From: JAGVSZ01 sp963716855
Lineage (GTDB): Bacteria; Pseudomonadota; Gammaproteobacteria; Burkholderiales; SG8-39
Length of the DNA: 64,000 nucleotides
Reading direction: 5' to 3'
NCBI GenBank assembly: GCA_963716855.1
Contig: CAVQUV010000005.1
Span: forward strand, 124,001-188,000
Below, piece after piece: positions 9,321-17,934 of this stretch. Under the pieces are notes generated by a model. The model did no database searches, was not told the origin of the DNA, and saw only the letters and a list, made by a program, of their open reading frames with translations. Every line of letters begins with the position of its first letter. Position 1 is the stretch's first letter. Made by a program: the position numbers and the translations under genes.

Positions 9321-11243
9321 TCAGTCGTCGTCGCCGTCGTCCGACGACGACGGCGCATGGTCGCTCTCCGCCCAGCGGCGCGACTCGTAGCGCGAACCGC
9401 GCCACCAGGCGAAGATCGGCCACAGCGCGAGGGCGACCAGGGCGAGGATCAGGTTGGTCCAATCGGGCGCGTCGCGCGCCACCTCGACCCGGCCGTGCAC
9501 CGGCCGGCCGCGCGCCTCGCCCGAAGGCTCGATCTCCAGGTGGTAGCGCCCGGGCGGGACCTTTGCGATGCGCGCCCGGTCCTCGCGGCCGCCCTCCGAC
9601 CAGCTCTCGCCGTCGTCCACCCCGGCGTAGTAGGACACTTCGCGGCCGACACGCCAGGCGTCGCCGGTCTTCTCGTCGACCAGCGTCATGTCGAGGTACA
9701 CCCAGGTGTTCTCGACGTTCGCGGTGGTGCTGATGGCGAGCGGCGCCGCCCGCGAGCCGCGCACTTCGAACGAGGGCGTGGTGATCTCCGCGGCCGGCGC
9801 CCCGGGTTTGAACTCGAAGCTCTGGGCGACGAGCACCGTGGCGTCCGCGAACATCCGCATTCCGAGGTGCACGGCGAACGCGACTGCCGCGAAGATCGCG
9901 TACCACTTCCAGTACTGGCGCACCCTCCCCGTGTACGGCGACGGCTGGTTGGACGCGATTCCGATGCGCCGCGGCTGCGCGGCCTTCAGCCCGAACGCCC
10001 GCCACAGGGCGTCGGGTTCGATGTACTCGCCGAGCGACCAGCCCTGCTCGGTCGCAGTCCGCTCGTACGACAGGAGGTAGGGTGGCGCGACGTAGTCGTC
10101 GCACTGGGCCTGCTCCCCGACCTTCACGCGCCAGTAGAACTCGCCCACGACGTAGCTCACCGTCGCCTGATAGGCCTGGAAGTGTTTGAAGTCGCGCCCG
10201 AGATAGCGCGCCTGCGGGAGGCTCGATGTGCGCGTCACGCGCGGCATGTCGCTGGTGGTCTTGATCACGCTGAAGTGCCCGTTGTACTCGGACAGCCAGC
10301 GATAGCCCTGCTCCGGGTTGTGCAGCAGGTACTCGCCCCACTCGTAGGCGACGCCTTCCACCTTCATCTGCCGGCGCATGTAGCCGACCGCCTCGTACTC
10401 GGCGCCGGCCAGCTTGCCGTGCGTGCCGAGCGGCACCGACAGCCTGAACTTCGCGGCGTTCGCCTCGGCGCGGGAGATGATCGCCAGGCCCGGCGTCGCG
10501 ACGTCCACGACCGCGCCGCAGGACCCGCAGGCGACCGCCTCGGTGGTTTGAATGCGCTTCGTCAGCGGCGCGCCGCAACCCGGGCAGCCGAATGCGAACG
10601 CGCGTGCCGTCGCCGCCCCGGTCCGGTTCGTATCGCGCAGGTTGGCGAACTTGAACGACTCGAACGGCTTCTGCTCGCCGACGAAGAGGAGCGGCGGCTC
10701 CTCGCTGTAGTCGAGCGTCGCGAAGCGCTCGTCGTCCCCGCGCAGGTCGACGAACGTCGCCTCCCACCCCGCACCGACCTTGAACGGCAGCTCGCCCTGA
10801 CCGGCGATGACGTTGGCGCGCTCGATGTTGACGACCTCGTAGCGGCGGCCGTCCAGTTGCGCCGCGCGCCCGACGTCGACCTTTTCGAGCGGCGGAAGCC
10901 CGCCGGTGCGGCGCAGGAACGTCATGAGGTAGGTCCCCATGGCGTCGGAGAGCCAGCCGGTGCGCTGGTCGTCGAAGAGCGCGTACCACTCGTTCCATGC
11001 CCCCGAGCCGTAGCGGTACTGGATGCGGCCGATCAGCGCGAAGTGGACGCCCTTGTAGCGGCCCTCGGTGCCGAGCTGGAGGGGCGAAGCGTCCTCCGCC
11101 AGCTCGGCCATCTTGCCGATGTCCTCGAGCTGCGCACCCTGCTTGACGAGGGTCGAGCGGCAGAACTCGCAGATCGCGACGATGGACGCGGCGCCCCGGA
11201 AACGGACCGGCGCGCCGCAGGATGGACAGTTGGCCGTCGCCAA
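9321..11243 (-). CDS. DUF4178 protein with N-terminal zinc ribbon (YjfK-like)
   Basis: A 640-residue protein. It opens with CPSCGAPVRF...CEFC, a zinc ribbon, then a DUF4178 unit (about 55-200, with GRIQYRY...WNEWYALF). A second ribbon follows (CPGCGAPL...CGSC, about 222-260) with another DUF4178 unit (about 275-415, YEWGEYLLHNPEQGYRWLSEYNGH). After these come a membrane helix near 460-480, a beta-rich extracytoplasmic domain and a final helix before an acidic tail. DUF4178/YjfK proteins accompany DUF350 and PspA- or SPFH-type scaffolds. Here it follows the SPFH gene and probably works with it at the inner membrane. The biochemical activity is unknown. Confidence 0.85.
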   Translation of the reverse strand: MATANCPSCGAPVRFRGAASIVAICEFCRSTLVKQGAQLEDIGKMAELAEDASPLQLGTEGRYKGVHFALIGRIQYRYGSGAWNEWYALFDDQRTGWLSDAMGTYLMTFLRRTGGLPPLEKVDVGRAAQLDGRRYEVVNIERANVIAGQGELPFKVGAGWEATFVDLRGDDERFATLDYSEEPPLLFVGEQKPFESFKFANLRDTNRTGAATARAFAFGCPGCGAPLTKRIQTTEAVACGSCGAVVDVATPGLAIISRAEANAAKFRLSVPLGTHGKLAGAEYEAVGYMRRQMKVEGVAYEWGEYLLHNPEQGYRWLSEYNGHFSVIKTTSDMPRVTRTSSLPQARYLGRDFKHFQAYQATVSYVVGEFYWRVKVGEQAQCDDYVAPPYLLSYERTATEQGWSLGEYIEPDALWRAFGLKAAQPRRIGIASNQPSPYTGRVRQYWKWYAIFAAVAFAVHLGMRMFADATVLVAQSFEFKPGAPAAEITTPSFEVRGSRAAPLAISTTANVENTWVYLDMTLVDEKTGDAWRVGREVSYYAGVDDGESWSEGGREDRARIAKVPPGRYHLEIEPSGEARGRPVHGRVEVARDAPDWTNLILALVALALWPIFAWWRGSRYESRRWAESDHAPSSSDDGDDD

Positions 11244-11282
11244 GCCTAACGCTCCGCCAAGGAAAGCTCCGCTGGGTTCTCC

Positions 11283-11305
11283 GGGGCGCGCAAGGCGCGC
11301 GCCCC
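11283..11305 (-). terminator. GC-rich hairpin between SPFH and DUF4178 genes
   Basis: A 9-base perfect inverted repeat (GGGGCGCGC / GCGCGCCCC, 5-base loop) in the 87-base gap between the SPFH gene and the DUF4178 gene. No U-tract follows on the minus strand, so it is more likely a processing or attenuating structure than a strong terminator. It could raise SPFH expression relative to the rest of the operon. Confidence 0.4.
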
Positions 11306-11330
11306 GTCCAGTCTTGTAAAGTTCGGCGCT

Positions 11331-12347
11331 CTAGCCGAGTTGCTTCAAGAGGTCCGCCTTCTTGGCGTTGAACTCTTCCTCGGTGATCACGCCCTTGGTC
11401 TTCAGGTCGTGGAGCTTCTCGAGGAGCTGCATGGCGTCCTGCGGCTTGCTTTGCTGGGGTGCGGCGCCCGGGGCGCCGGCCGGCTGCAGGGCCTGTCCGA
11501 TCGCCTGGCCCATCGCCTGGCCGATCCCCATCCCGGCGCCGAGCCCCGCGCCGATGCCGGCGAGGCCGCCCTCGTTCGCCGCGGCGGTGCCGATGTTCGA
11601 TGCGACCTCGTACTGGGTGTAGCGCTGCATGTCGCCGACCATGTTCATGGCGATGCGCTTGTCGAGGATCTTCTGCAGCTCCTCCGGGAGCGAAAGATTC
11701 TCGACCACGAAGCCGTCGAGCTCGAGCCCGAATTTCGCGAAACCCGCGCCGACCTTCTCCTTGAGCTGGGCGGCGAACTCGTCCTGCTGGGACGCCATGT
11801 CGAGAAACGGCACCTGCGACTCGGCGAAGAGGTCGGTGATCGAGCCGACGACGGTCGAGCGCAGCTGCCCGGTCAGATCGTCGACGCCGTAGCGCTCGCG
11901 CGTGCCGCTCACGTTCGTGTGGAACGCCTTCGGATCCTTGATGCGGTACGAGTAGATGCCGAACGCGCGCAGGCGGATCGCCCCGAACTCCTTGTCGCGG
12001 ATCGTGATCGGGTTGGGCGTGCCCCACTTCTGGTCGACCTTGAGGCGAGTGCTGAAGAAGTAGACGTCGCTCTTGAAGGGCGACTGGAAGAGCTTGTCCC
12101 AGTTCTTGAGGTAGGTGAGAACGGGGATGGTCTGGGTGGTGAGCTTGTAGCGCCCCGGCCCGAAGACGTCGCCCACTTTGCCCTCGTCGACGAACGCGGC
12201 CATCTGGGATTCGCGCACCGTCAGCTGCGCCCCGTACTGGATCTCCATGTCCTGCATCGGGAAGCGGTACGCGAGCGTGGTCTCGTCCTCTTCCGTCCAG
12301 TGGATGACGTCGATGAACTGCTTCTTGATGAAATCCATAAGAGCCAT
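11331..12347 (-). CDS. SPFH/Band-7 protein with C-terminal SHOCT domain (YdjI/virion-core-like)
   Basis: A 338-residue protein starting MALMDFIKKQFIDVI behind a GGGAG ribosome site. Residues about 20-240 form an SPFH/Band-7 domain of the 'virion core protein' type (MQDMEIQYGAQLTVRESQMA, GPGRYKL). A glycine/alanine-rich linker with GIGAGLGAGMGIGQAMGQ repeats follows, then a SHOCT domain (LEKLHDLKTKGVITEEEF). SPFH proteins build membrane-associated oligomers. As the promoter-proximal gene of the DUF4178/DUF350 operon it probably provides the scaffold that PspA-like proteins supply in related clusters. There is no N-terminal membrane helix, so membrane contact would be peripheral. Confidence 0.88.
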   Translation of the reverse strand: MALMDFIKKQFIDVIHWTEEDETTLAYRFPMQDMEIQYGAQLTVRESQMAAFVDEGKVGDVFGPGRYKLTTQTIPVLTYLKNWDKLFQSPFKSDVYFFSTRLKVDQKWGTPNPITIRDKEFGAIRLRAFGIYSYRIKDPKAFHTNVSGTRERYGVDDLTGQLRSTVVGSITDLFAESQVPFLDMASQQDEFAAQLKEKVGAGFAKFGLELDGFVVENLSLPEELQKILDKRIAMNMVGDMQRYTQYEVASNIGTAAANEGGLAGIGAGLGAGMGIGQAMGQAIGQALQPAGAPGAAPQQSKPQDAMQLLEKLHDLKTKGVITEEEFNAKKADLLKQLG

Positions 12348-12515
12348 TGCGGTCTCCCGGGGGTCGCGACGACGGCTGAGTCTACTCCCAAGGCCGCGAC
12401 GGACGCTCGACGCGCAAGGCCGGTTCCGCGTGCGGGGTGTGACTTTCTGCGGGTCTCCCGGCGCGCGCGGTACGATTACGGCCGCTTGACGTGGGAGGAA
12501 TACGCGGGAGGAAGA

Positions 12516-12779
12516 ATGGCGAAAACGCCGCGCAAGAGAAACAAGCTGAAGCCGGTCTGGGAGCGCGGCTACCTCTCGCACGGCCTGTGGCTCGGGAAGA
12601 ACCGGATGGGGAGCGTACGGATGGACAAGGACGCGCGGCCCGAGGAGAAATACCGCTGGGAGGCGGGCACCCTGGCCGGCGGTGCCGCCACCCTCAAGGA
12701 GGCCAAGCGCGCGGTCGAGCAGGCGGTGCTCATGGGCGCGATGCAGCTGCCGCTCTTCGACCCGCCGCAGCGGGACTGA
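12516..12779 (+). CDS. Small basic conserved-type protein, unknown
   Basis: An 87-residue protein from the ATG at 12516 behind a GGGAGGA ribosome site five bases upstream, which decides the start. It begins with lysine/arginine-rich sequence (MAKTPRKRNKLKPVWERGYL), has a tryptophan-containing middle (WLGKNRMGSV, YRWEAG) and a helical C-terminus ending PLFDPPQRD. No membrane segment or catalytic motif is evident. It is divergent from the SPFH operon, sharing a 168-base intergenic region with it. The family is not recognised. Confidence 0.65.
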   Translation: MAKTPRKRNKLKPVWERGYLSHGLWLGKNRMGSVRMDKDARPEEKYRWEAGTLAGGAATLKEAKRAVEQAVLMGAMQLPLFDPPQRD

Positions 12780-12870
12780 GCCGGCGTCGTCTATGACAAA
12801 GTCATAAGGTTCGGGTAGCATCCCCGACCGTCGCTGTGTGGGGCAGCGGCCGTCACCCCGGGGAGGAACC

Positions 12871-13378
12871 ATGCCGAATATCGTCCGGTGCGGCGCCCTT
12901 GCCGCCGCGCTCGCCGGCTGCCTCGCGACCGCGCCGGCCCGCGCCGACTGGCGCGATCTCGGCGTGAACGTCTACGGCCTCTCCTACCACTTCGATCGCG
13001 ACCGGGCGAAGCAGCTCGACGTCGACAACAGCTTCAACCCCGGGCTCGGGTTGCGCTACGACTTCGCGCGACTCGAGCGCTGGTCGTTCTTCGCCGACGC
13101 GGGCGCGTACTACGACTCGGGCCGGAACACCGCGGTCTACGGCGGCGTGGGCGCGTTGTGGCAGGTGGTCGGCGGGCTGCAGATCGGCGGCGCCCTCGCG
13201 GTGATGAACAGCGACACCTACAACCAGGGCAAGACGTTCATCGCGCCGCTCCCGCTCGTGGCCTACGACTTCGGCCCGGTGATGGTGAACCTGACTTACT
13301 TCCCGAAGAGTCTCGAACTACAACGAAGTGGCGACGCTCGGCCTCTGGTTCACGCTCTGGCCCGGACGCTTCAAGTAG
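12871..13378 (+). CDS. Outer-membrane beta-barrel-like exported protein, frameshifted near its end
   Basis: From the ATG at 12871 (GGGGAGGA ribosome site) the protein has a signal peptide ending ARA, then alternating aromatic strands typical of a small beta-barrel (GVNVYGLSYHF, GLGLRYDF, WSFFADAGAYYDSG, GKTFIAPLPLVAYDF). An extra base near 13309 moves the last strand to another frame. Corrected, it ends LGLWFTLWPGRFK with a terminal aromatic-basic signature and a TAG at 13376-13378, giving about 168 residues. The size and the GKTFIAPLPL segment are reminiscent of PagP-like lipid A palmitoyltransferases, but the catalytic residues cannot be assigned confidently. It is convergent with ppc. Confidence 0.6.
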
Positions 13379-13381
13379 CGC

Positions 13382-16150
13382 TCAGCCGGTGTTGCGCAGG
13401 CCGGCGGCAATCCCGTTGATCGTGAGGTGCATCGCGCGCCGCAGGCGGTCGTCGCGATGGCCGGCGCGATAGCGCTGGATCAGCTCGATCTGCAGGTGAT
13501 TGAGCGGGTCGAGGTAGGGAAGGCGGTGCCGGATGCTGCGTGCGAGCGCCGGATTGTCCGCGAGCAGCTCGCCGCCGAGCGCGTTCACCGCGGCGAGCGT
13601 GCGCCCGTACTCCGCGCGGATGCTGCCGAACACGCGCTCGCGCAGGGCGGCATCCGGGACCAGCTCCGCATAGCGCGCCGCGATCCCGAGGTCGCTCTTG
13701 GCGAGCACCATCTCCATGTTCGCGAGCGTCACCCGGAAGAACGGCCAGCGCGTGCGCATGTCGCGCAGCCGCGCGAGCGCGGGCTCGCGCGCGGGCGCAC
13801 GGGCGAGCCAGGCCTCCACCGCCGACCCGAACCCGAGCCAGCCCGGCAGCATGAGCCGCGACTGGCTCCAGCCGAACACCCACGGGATCGCGCGCAGGTC
13901 CTCGATGCGCGCGGACGCGGTGCGCGAGGCCGGCCGGCTGCCGAGGTTCAGCTCGGCGATCTCGCCGATCGGGGTCGCCTCCCGGAAGTAGGCGGGGAAC
14001 CCGGCCGTCTCGTACACCACGCCGCGGTAGGCCGCGAACGCGGCGCGGGACAGCTGCTCGAGGTCGGCCTCGTACTCGGGCGGGTGCGCATCGTCGCTGC
14101 CCGGCGCGAAGCTCGCCGCGAACGTGGCGGCGACGAGCGATTCGAGATTCGCGCGCCCGATCTCCGGGTCGGAGTACTTGCTCGAGATGATCTCGCCCTG
14201 CTCGGTCAGCCGGATCGCGCCGTCGACGCTGCCGGCGGGCTGCGCGCGGATCGCATCCGCCGTGGGCCCGCCGCCGCGCCCCACGCTGCCGCCGCGCCCG
14301 TGAAAGAAGCGCAGGGCGACGCCGCGGCGCCGCGCGACGGCGAGGAGCGCCACCTGCGCCTTGTAGAGCGACCAGCTCGAGGTCAGGTACCCGCCGTCCT
14401 TGTTGCTGTCCGAGTAGCCGAGCATCACCTCCTGCGTGCCGCCGCGCGTGGCGAGGTAGCGCGCGTACGCCGCGTTCGCGAGCAGCGTGTCGAGCACCGC
14501 GGGCGCGGCCTCGAGATCGCCGATCGTCTCGAAGAGCGGCACGACGTCGAGGTCGAGCACGGGCTCGGGCCGCACGCGCAGGAGCCCCGCCTCCTTGAGC
14601 AGCAGCAGCGTCTCGAGCACGTCGCTCGCCGAGCGCGCCTGCGAGATGACGTAGTTCGTGACCGCGCGCGGGCCGAAGCGCGCACGGACTTCGTGCGCGG
14701 TGCGCAGGACCGCGAGCTCGCGCCGCGTGACCTCGCTGTAGCGCGCATCCGGCACCGCGAGCCGGCGCGGCCCGGACAGCTCGCGCGCGAGAAGCTCGAT
14801 GCGCGCGGGCTCGGCAAGCCCCGCGTAGTCGTGTGCGACCTCGGCGGCCGCGAGCAGCTCGGCGACGACCGTCTCCTGGATCGCCGCGCTCTGGCGCAGG
14901 TCGAGGCTCGCGAGATGGAACCCGAACGCGTCCACCGCGTGCACGAGCGGCTCGACCGTGGCCGCGGCAATCGACGCGGCGCCGTGCCCGCGCAGGGAGG
15001 CATCGACGATTCGCAGGTCCGCGGCGAGCTCGCCCGGCGCCGTGTAAGGCTCGGCCTGCGTCGCCGGCCGCACCGGCGGCCGCAGGTCCGCTAGCGCGCG
15101 CGCCGTCGCGGCCAGGCGCGCGTAGATGCCGACGAGCGCCTGCCGGTACGGCTCGTCCTGCCGGAACGCCGACGCATCGTCGGCGCGCCGCGCGAGCGCC
15201 GCGAGGTCCGCGCTCGGCGTCACGAGCCGCGACGACAGCGACAGCTCGTGACCCAGCCGATGCACCGCCACGAGATAGTGCTCGATGGCGACCTCGAAGT
15301 GCCGCTGCGCCGCGTACGCGAGCGTGTCGGCATCGACGAACGCGTTGCCGTCGCGATCGCCGCCGATCCACGAGCCGAAGCGGAGCACCGCGGCCGCCGG
15401 CAGCGGTGCCCCGGCGCCGAACGCGCCCGCCACCGCCGACTCGATCGCGCGGACGAGTTCCGGCGCCGCGCGCAGGAACGTCGACTGGAAGAACGCGAGC
15501 CCGTTCTCGACCTCGTCGGCGACCCGCAGTCGCACGAGCCTCAGCATCGCGGTGTGCCACAGCGTGAGCACGAGGCGGCGGAGCTTCGCCTCCGCCGCCT
15601 CGTGCGCGCCACGCGACGCGTGCGGGCGGTGCCGCTCGACGAGCGCATCGGCGATCGCGCGCTCGAGCCCGAGCACGCTCTGCCGCTGCACCTCGGTCGG
15701 GTGCGCGGTGAGCACCGGCACGACGTCGGCGCGTGCGAGCCACTCGACCACCGCCGCGCGCCCGGTGCCGCGCGCCGCGGCCTCCCTCATCGCCGACAGG
15801 AGCGGCGGATCGGCCTGAGATGCCTCGGCGGCACGGCGTGCGTCGACGTCCTCGGCGATGTTGCAGAAGTGCAGGAAGTAGCTGAACGCGCGCACGACGT
15901 GCAGCGTGTGTTCGATGTCGAGCGCGGCGAGCTCGGCTTCCAGGCCATGCGACGCGCCGCCGGACGGTCCGCGCCGGAACGCAACCGCGGCGCGCCGGAT
16001 CGACTCCACCGCCGCGAACGCCTCGGCGCCGGCCTGCTCGCGCACCGTGTCGCCGAGCATCCGCCCGAGGTAGCGGATGTCGTCGCGCACGCGATCGTGC
16101 ACGGCGTGCTCGGGGTTCGTCGCGAGGCTCATCACCGCCGGTTGGGTCAT
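13382..16150 (-). CDS. ppc: Phosphoenolpyruvate carboxylase
   Basis: A 922-residue protein from the MTQPAV start (an in-frame ATG six codons upstream is possible). It carries VLTAHPTEVQRQSV (catalytic His about 145), FHGRGGSVGRGGG (about 615) and the conserved C-terminal end ASINGIAAG-like LTINGIAAGLRNTG. It adds bicarbonate to PEP to form oxaloacetate and release phosphate. Length fits the family (880-930). In a methylotroph that uses formaldehyde through the serine cycle it would be the central carboxylation step; in others it is anaplerotic. The window holds no other serine-cycle gene, so the pathway cannot be decided. Confidence 0.95.
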   Translation of the reverse strand: MTQPAVMSLATNPEHAVHDRVRDDIRYLGRMLGDTVREQAGAEAFAAVESIRRAAVAFRRGPSGGASHGLEAELAALDIEHTLHVVRAFSYFLHFCNIAEDVDARRAAEASQADPPLLSAMREAAARGTGRAAVVEWLARADVVPVLTAHPTEVQRQSVLGLERAIADALVERHRPHASRGAHEAAEAKLRRLVLTLWHTAMLRLVRLRVADEVENGLAFFQSTFLRAAPELVRAIESAVAGAFGAGAPLPAAAVLRFGSWIGGDRDGNAFVDADTLAYAAQRHFEVAIEHYLVAVHRLGHELSLSSRLVTPSADLAALARRADDASAFRQDEPYRQALVGIYARLAATARALADLRPPVRPATQAEPYTAPGELAADLRIVDASLRGHGAASIAAATVEPLVHAVDAFGFHLASLDLRQSAAIQETVVAELLAAAEVAHDYAGLAEPARIELLARELSGPRRLAVPDARYSEVTRRELAVLRTAHEVRARFGPRAVTNYVISQARSASDVLETLLLLKEAGLLRVRPEPVLDLDVVPLFETIGDLEAAPAVLDTLLANAAYARYLATRGGTQEVMLGYSDSNKDGGYLTSSWSLYKAQVALLAVARRRGVALRFFHGRGGSVGRGGGPTADAIRAQPAGSVDGAIRLTEQGEIISSKYSDPEIGRANLESLVAATFAASFAPGSDDAHPPEYEADLEQLSRAAFAAYRGVVYETAGFPAYFREATPIGEIAELNLGSRPASRTASARIEDLRAIPWVFGWSQSRLMLPGWLGFGSAVEAWLARAPAREPALARLRDMRTRWPFFRVTLANMEMVLAKSDLGIAARYAELVPDAALRERVFGSIRAEYGRTLAAVNALGGELLADNPALARSIRHRLPYLDPLNHLQIELIQRYRAGHRDDRLRRAMHLTINGIAAGLRNTG

Positions 16151-16208
16151 ACGCCCTGGGGTCAGCAAGAACCGTTCCGTGCGCGGCCCTCCGCGGGCGG
16201 TCCGGCCG

Positions 16209-16886
16209 TCAGCGGCCCGACGCGAGCCGGTGCGCCCAGCGCGTCGTCTCGGGCAGGCGGTATCGCGTCACGCAGGCCATGGTCCAGCGTACCGCGGTCT
16301 CGAGACTCACGCGATGGCCGATCGAAACGTACAGCGGTTTCACGCCCGCGCGGGTGCGCAGCACCGCGCCGATGGTTTCTTCCCCGCACGCCTCGCCTGC
16401 ATCGCGAAGGGGCGTCCATGCACCACGGCGGTTCGCGGGCGTTCGATGCACGCCGATGAGCCGCGTCTTGGCAACGCCGATCGACGGACAGTCGAGCAGC
16501 AGCCCGACGTGGCTGGCGATCCCGAAGCGGCGCGGGTGCGCAATGCCCTGGCCGTCGTACAGGATCAGATCGGGCGCGCGGGTCACCTGCTCGAATGCGG
16601 CGAGCACCGCGGGCGCCTCCCGGAACGAGAGCAGCCCGGGAACGTAGGGGAACCGCGTCGGCGCGCGGACCACGGCGCGCTCCACCAGCGCGAGTCCCGG
16701 GAAGTCGAGCACCGCCACCGCCGCGCGCGTGATCCGCCCGTCCTTCTCGAATCCGACGTCGACGCCGGCGACGCGCCGCACTGCGCCGATCCGGTCCTCG
16801 CGCACGACGCGCCCGCGCAGCTCGGTTTGAAGCGCGATCGCTTCCTTGGGCGCGAGGTCCCACTCGTGGAGACGGCGCGCCTTCAT
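16209..16886 (-). CDS. nfi: Endonuclease V (deoxyinosine 3'-endonuclease)
   Basis: A 225-residue protein with the endonuclease V signature: VAGVDVGF (first catalytic Asp), YVPGLLSFREAP (strand-separating PYIP-like wedge, Glu ligand), YDGQGIAHPRRFGIASH (second Asp and His) and VAKTRLIG. It cleaves DNA at the second phosphodiester 3' of deoxyinosine and related deaminated bases. Length is normal. It lies 17 bases downstream of msrA on the same strand and likely shares its transcript, a plausible damage-repair pairing. No signs of transfer. Confidence 0.92.
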   Translation of the reverse strand: MKARRLHEWDLAPKEAIALQTELRGRVVREDRIGAVRRVAGVDVGFEKDGRITRAAVAVLDFPGLALVERAVVRAPTRFPYVPGLLSFREAPAVLAAFEQVTRAPDLILYDGQGIAHPRRFGIASHVGLLLDCPSIGVAKTRLIGVHRTPANRRGAWTPLRDAGEACGEETIGAVLRTRAGVKPLYVSIGHRVSLETAVRWTMACVTRYRLPETTRWAHRLASGR

Positions 16887-16903
16887 CGCCGCGCGCGAGC
16901 CGT

Positions 16904-17578
16904 TCAGCCTGAGGCTTTCTTGGCCTTGGCGAGAAATGCCTTACGGAACTTCTGCACCTTGGGCGCGACGACCCACATGCAGTACGGCTGGTAGGGATTG
17001 TTCGCGAAGTACTCCTGGTGATAGCGCTCGGCCATCCAGAAGTCGACCGCCGGCGTCACCTCGGTCACGATCGGGGCGTCGTAGACCTTCTCCGCCTGAA
17101 GGTGCGCGATCGCTTCAGCGGCGACCTTCTTCTGCTCGGGCGAGTGGTAGAAGATCGCGGAGCGGTATTGCGTGCCCACGTCGTTGCCCTGACGATTCGG
17201 CGTCGTCGGGTCGTGGATGACGAAGAACACGTCGAGGATGTCGCGGTACGAGATCTTCGCCGGGTCGAAGGTCACGCGCACGACCTCGGCGTGGCCGCTG
17301 TCGCCGCCGCACACCTCCTCGTACGTCGGTGCCTGCGATGAGCCGCCCATATAGCCGGACTCGACCGACTCGACGCCGGTGAGATCGTCGTAGACCGCCT
17401 CGAGGCACCAGAAGCAGCCGCCGCCAAGCGTGGCGACCTCCTTGCCGGCGGGGACTTCGGCGGGGGGAATGGCGCGGGCGGTCATCGCTGCTGCTCCTGG
17501 GTGGGTTTGGCTCGCTTCGTTGGTCGCGGGCGCGCCGCGTTCCTTGCGCCCGAACGAGAATAGAGACCATCGCGCCAT
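16904..17578 (-). CDS. msrA: Peptide methionine-(S)-S-oxide reductase MsrA
   Basis: The core is a standard MsrA with GGGCFWCLEAVY (catalytic Cys at 55 from the long start), GYMGG, the YEEVCGGDSGHAEVV segment and YHQEYF. It reduces methionine-S-sulfoxide in proteins using thioredoxin. The start at 17578 has a GGGGAGGA ribosome site six bases upstream and adds about 30 residues (MARWSLFSFGRKE). A shorter start near 17485 with AGGAG upstream is an alternative. No msrB is adjacent. Confidence 0.93.
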   Translation of the reverse strand: MARWSLFSFGRKERGAPATNEASQTHPGAAAMTARAIPPAEVPAGKEVATLGGGCFWCLEAVYDDLTGVESVESGYMGGSSQAPTYEEVCGGDSGHAEVVRVTFDPAKISYRDILDVFFVIHDPTTPNRQGNDVGTQYRSAIFYHSPEQKKVAAEAIAHLQAEKVYDAPIVTEVTPAVDFWMAERYHQEYFANNPYQPYCMWVVAPKVQKFRKAFLAKAKKASG

Positions 17579-17677
17579 GGCGTTCGTTCCTCCCCGGCCT
17601 AGAGGCCTAGTGGCCGTCCGGCCGATTCTGCCCCGAATTCCGCCCCGCGCGCGACTGTGACAAACTACACATCCCGA

Positions 17678-17724
17678 CCACGATAGGTTGCGGTCGGACC
17701 TCCTTCGACCACTATATCTAGGGC
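17678..17724 (+). promoter_or_regulatory. Candidate NrdR-box pair upstream of nrdJ
   Basis: Two similar elements begin exactly 31 bases apart: CCACGATAGGTTGCG at 17678 and CCACTATATCTAGGG at 17709. The second fits the NrdR consensus (CACTATAT-type imperfect palindrome) well, the first only in its left half. NrdR, the ATP/dATP-sensing repressor of ribonucleotide reductase genes, binds paired boxes about three helical turns apart. The remainder of the 356-base gap 17579-17934 holds an AGTTAA/TTAACT inverted repeat at 17768-17788 and nothing else I can name. No conserved cobalamin-riboswitch core was seen. Confidence 0.5.
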
Positions 17725-17934
17725 CTTGAATCTGGCGGGCTTTTTATGACGCTGGCGTTCCAGGAGTTAAAGCGATACCTTAACTGTCACGGTCGATGTG
17801 TTTGATGTGGCTCACGTCATGAACCACCAAGGGCTGCAATATTCAGCGTCAGTTGGAGGAGGGATGCCGCGACCCGCGAAGCGGCGTATCCTTTTCCGCT
17901 CGTTTCCGGTCACCCGCACACAACAGGAATAATC

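Noticed and set aside
17579..17934. Cobalamin riboswitch upstream of nrdJ
   Set aside because: No GCCACTG-type core or B12-box was found in the leader.
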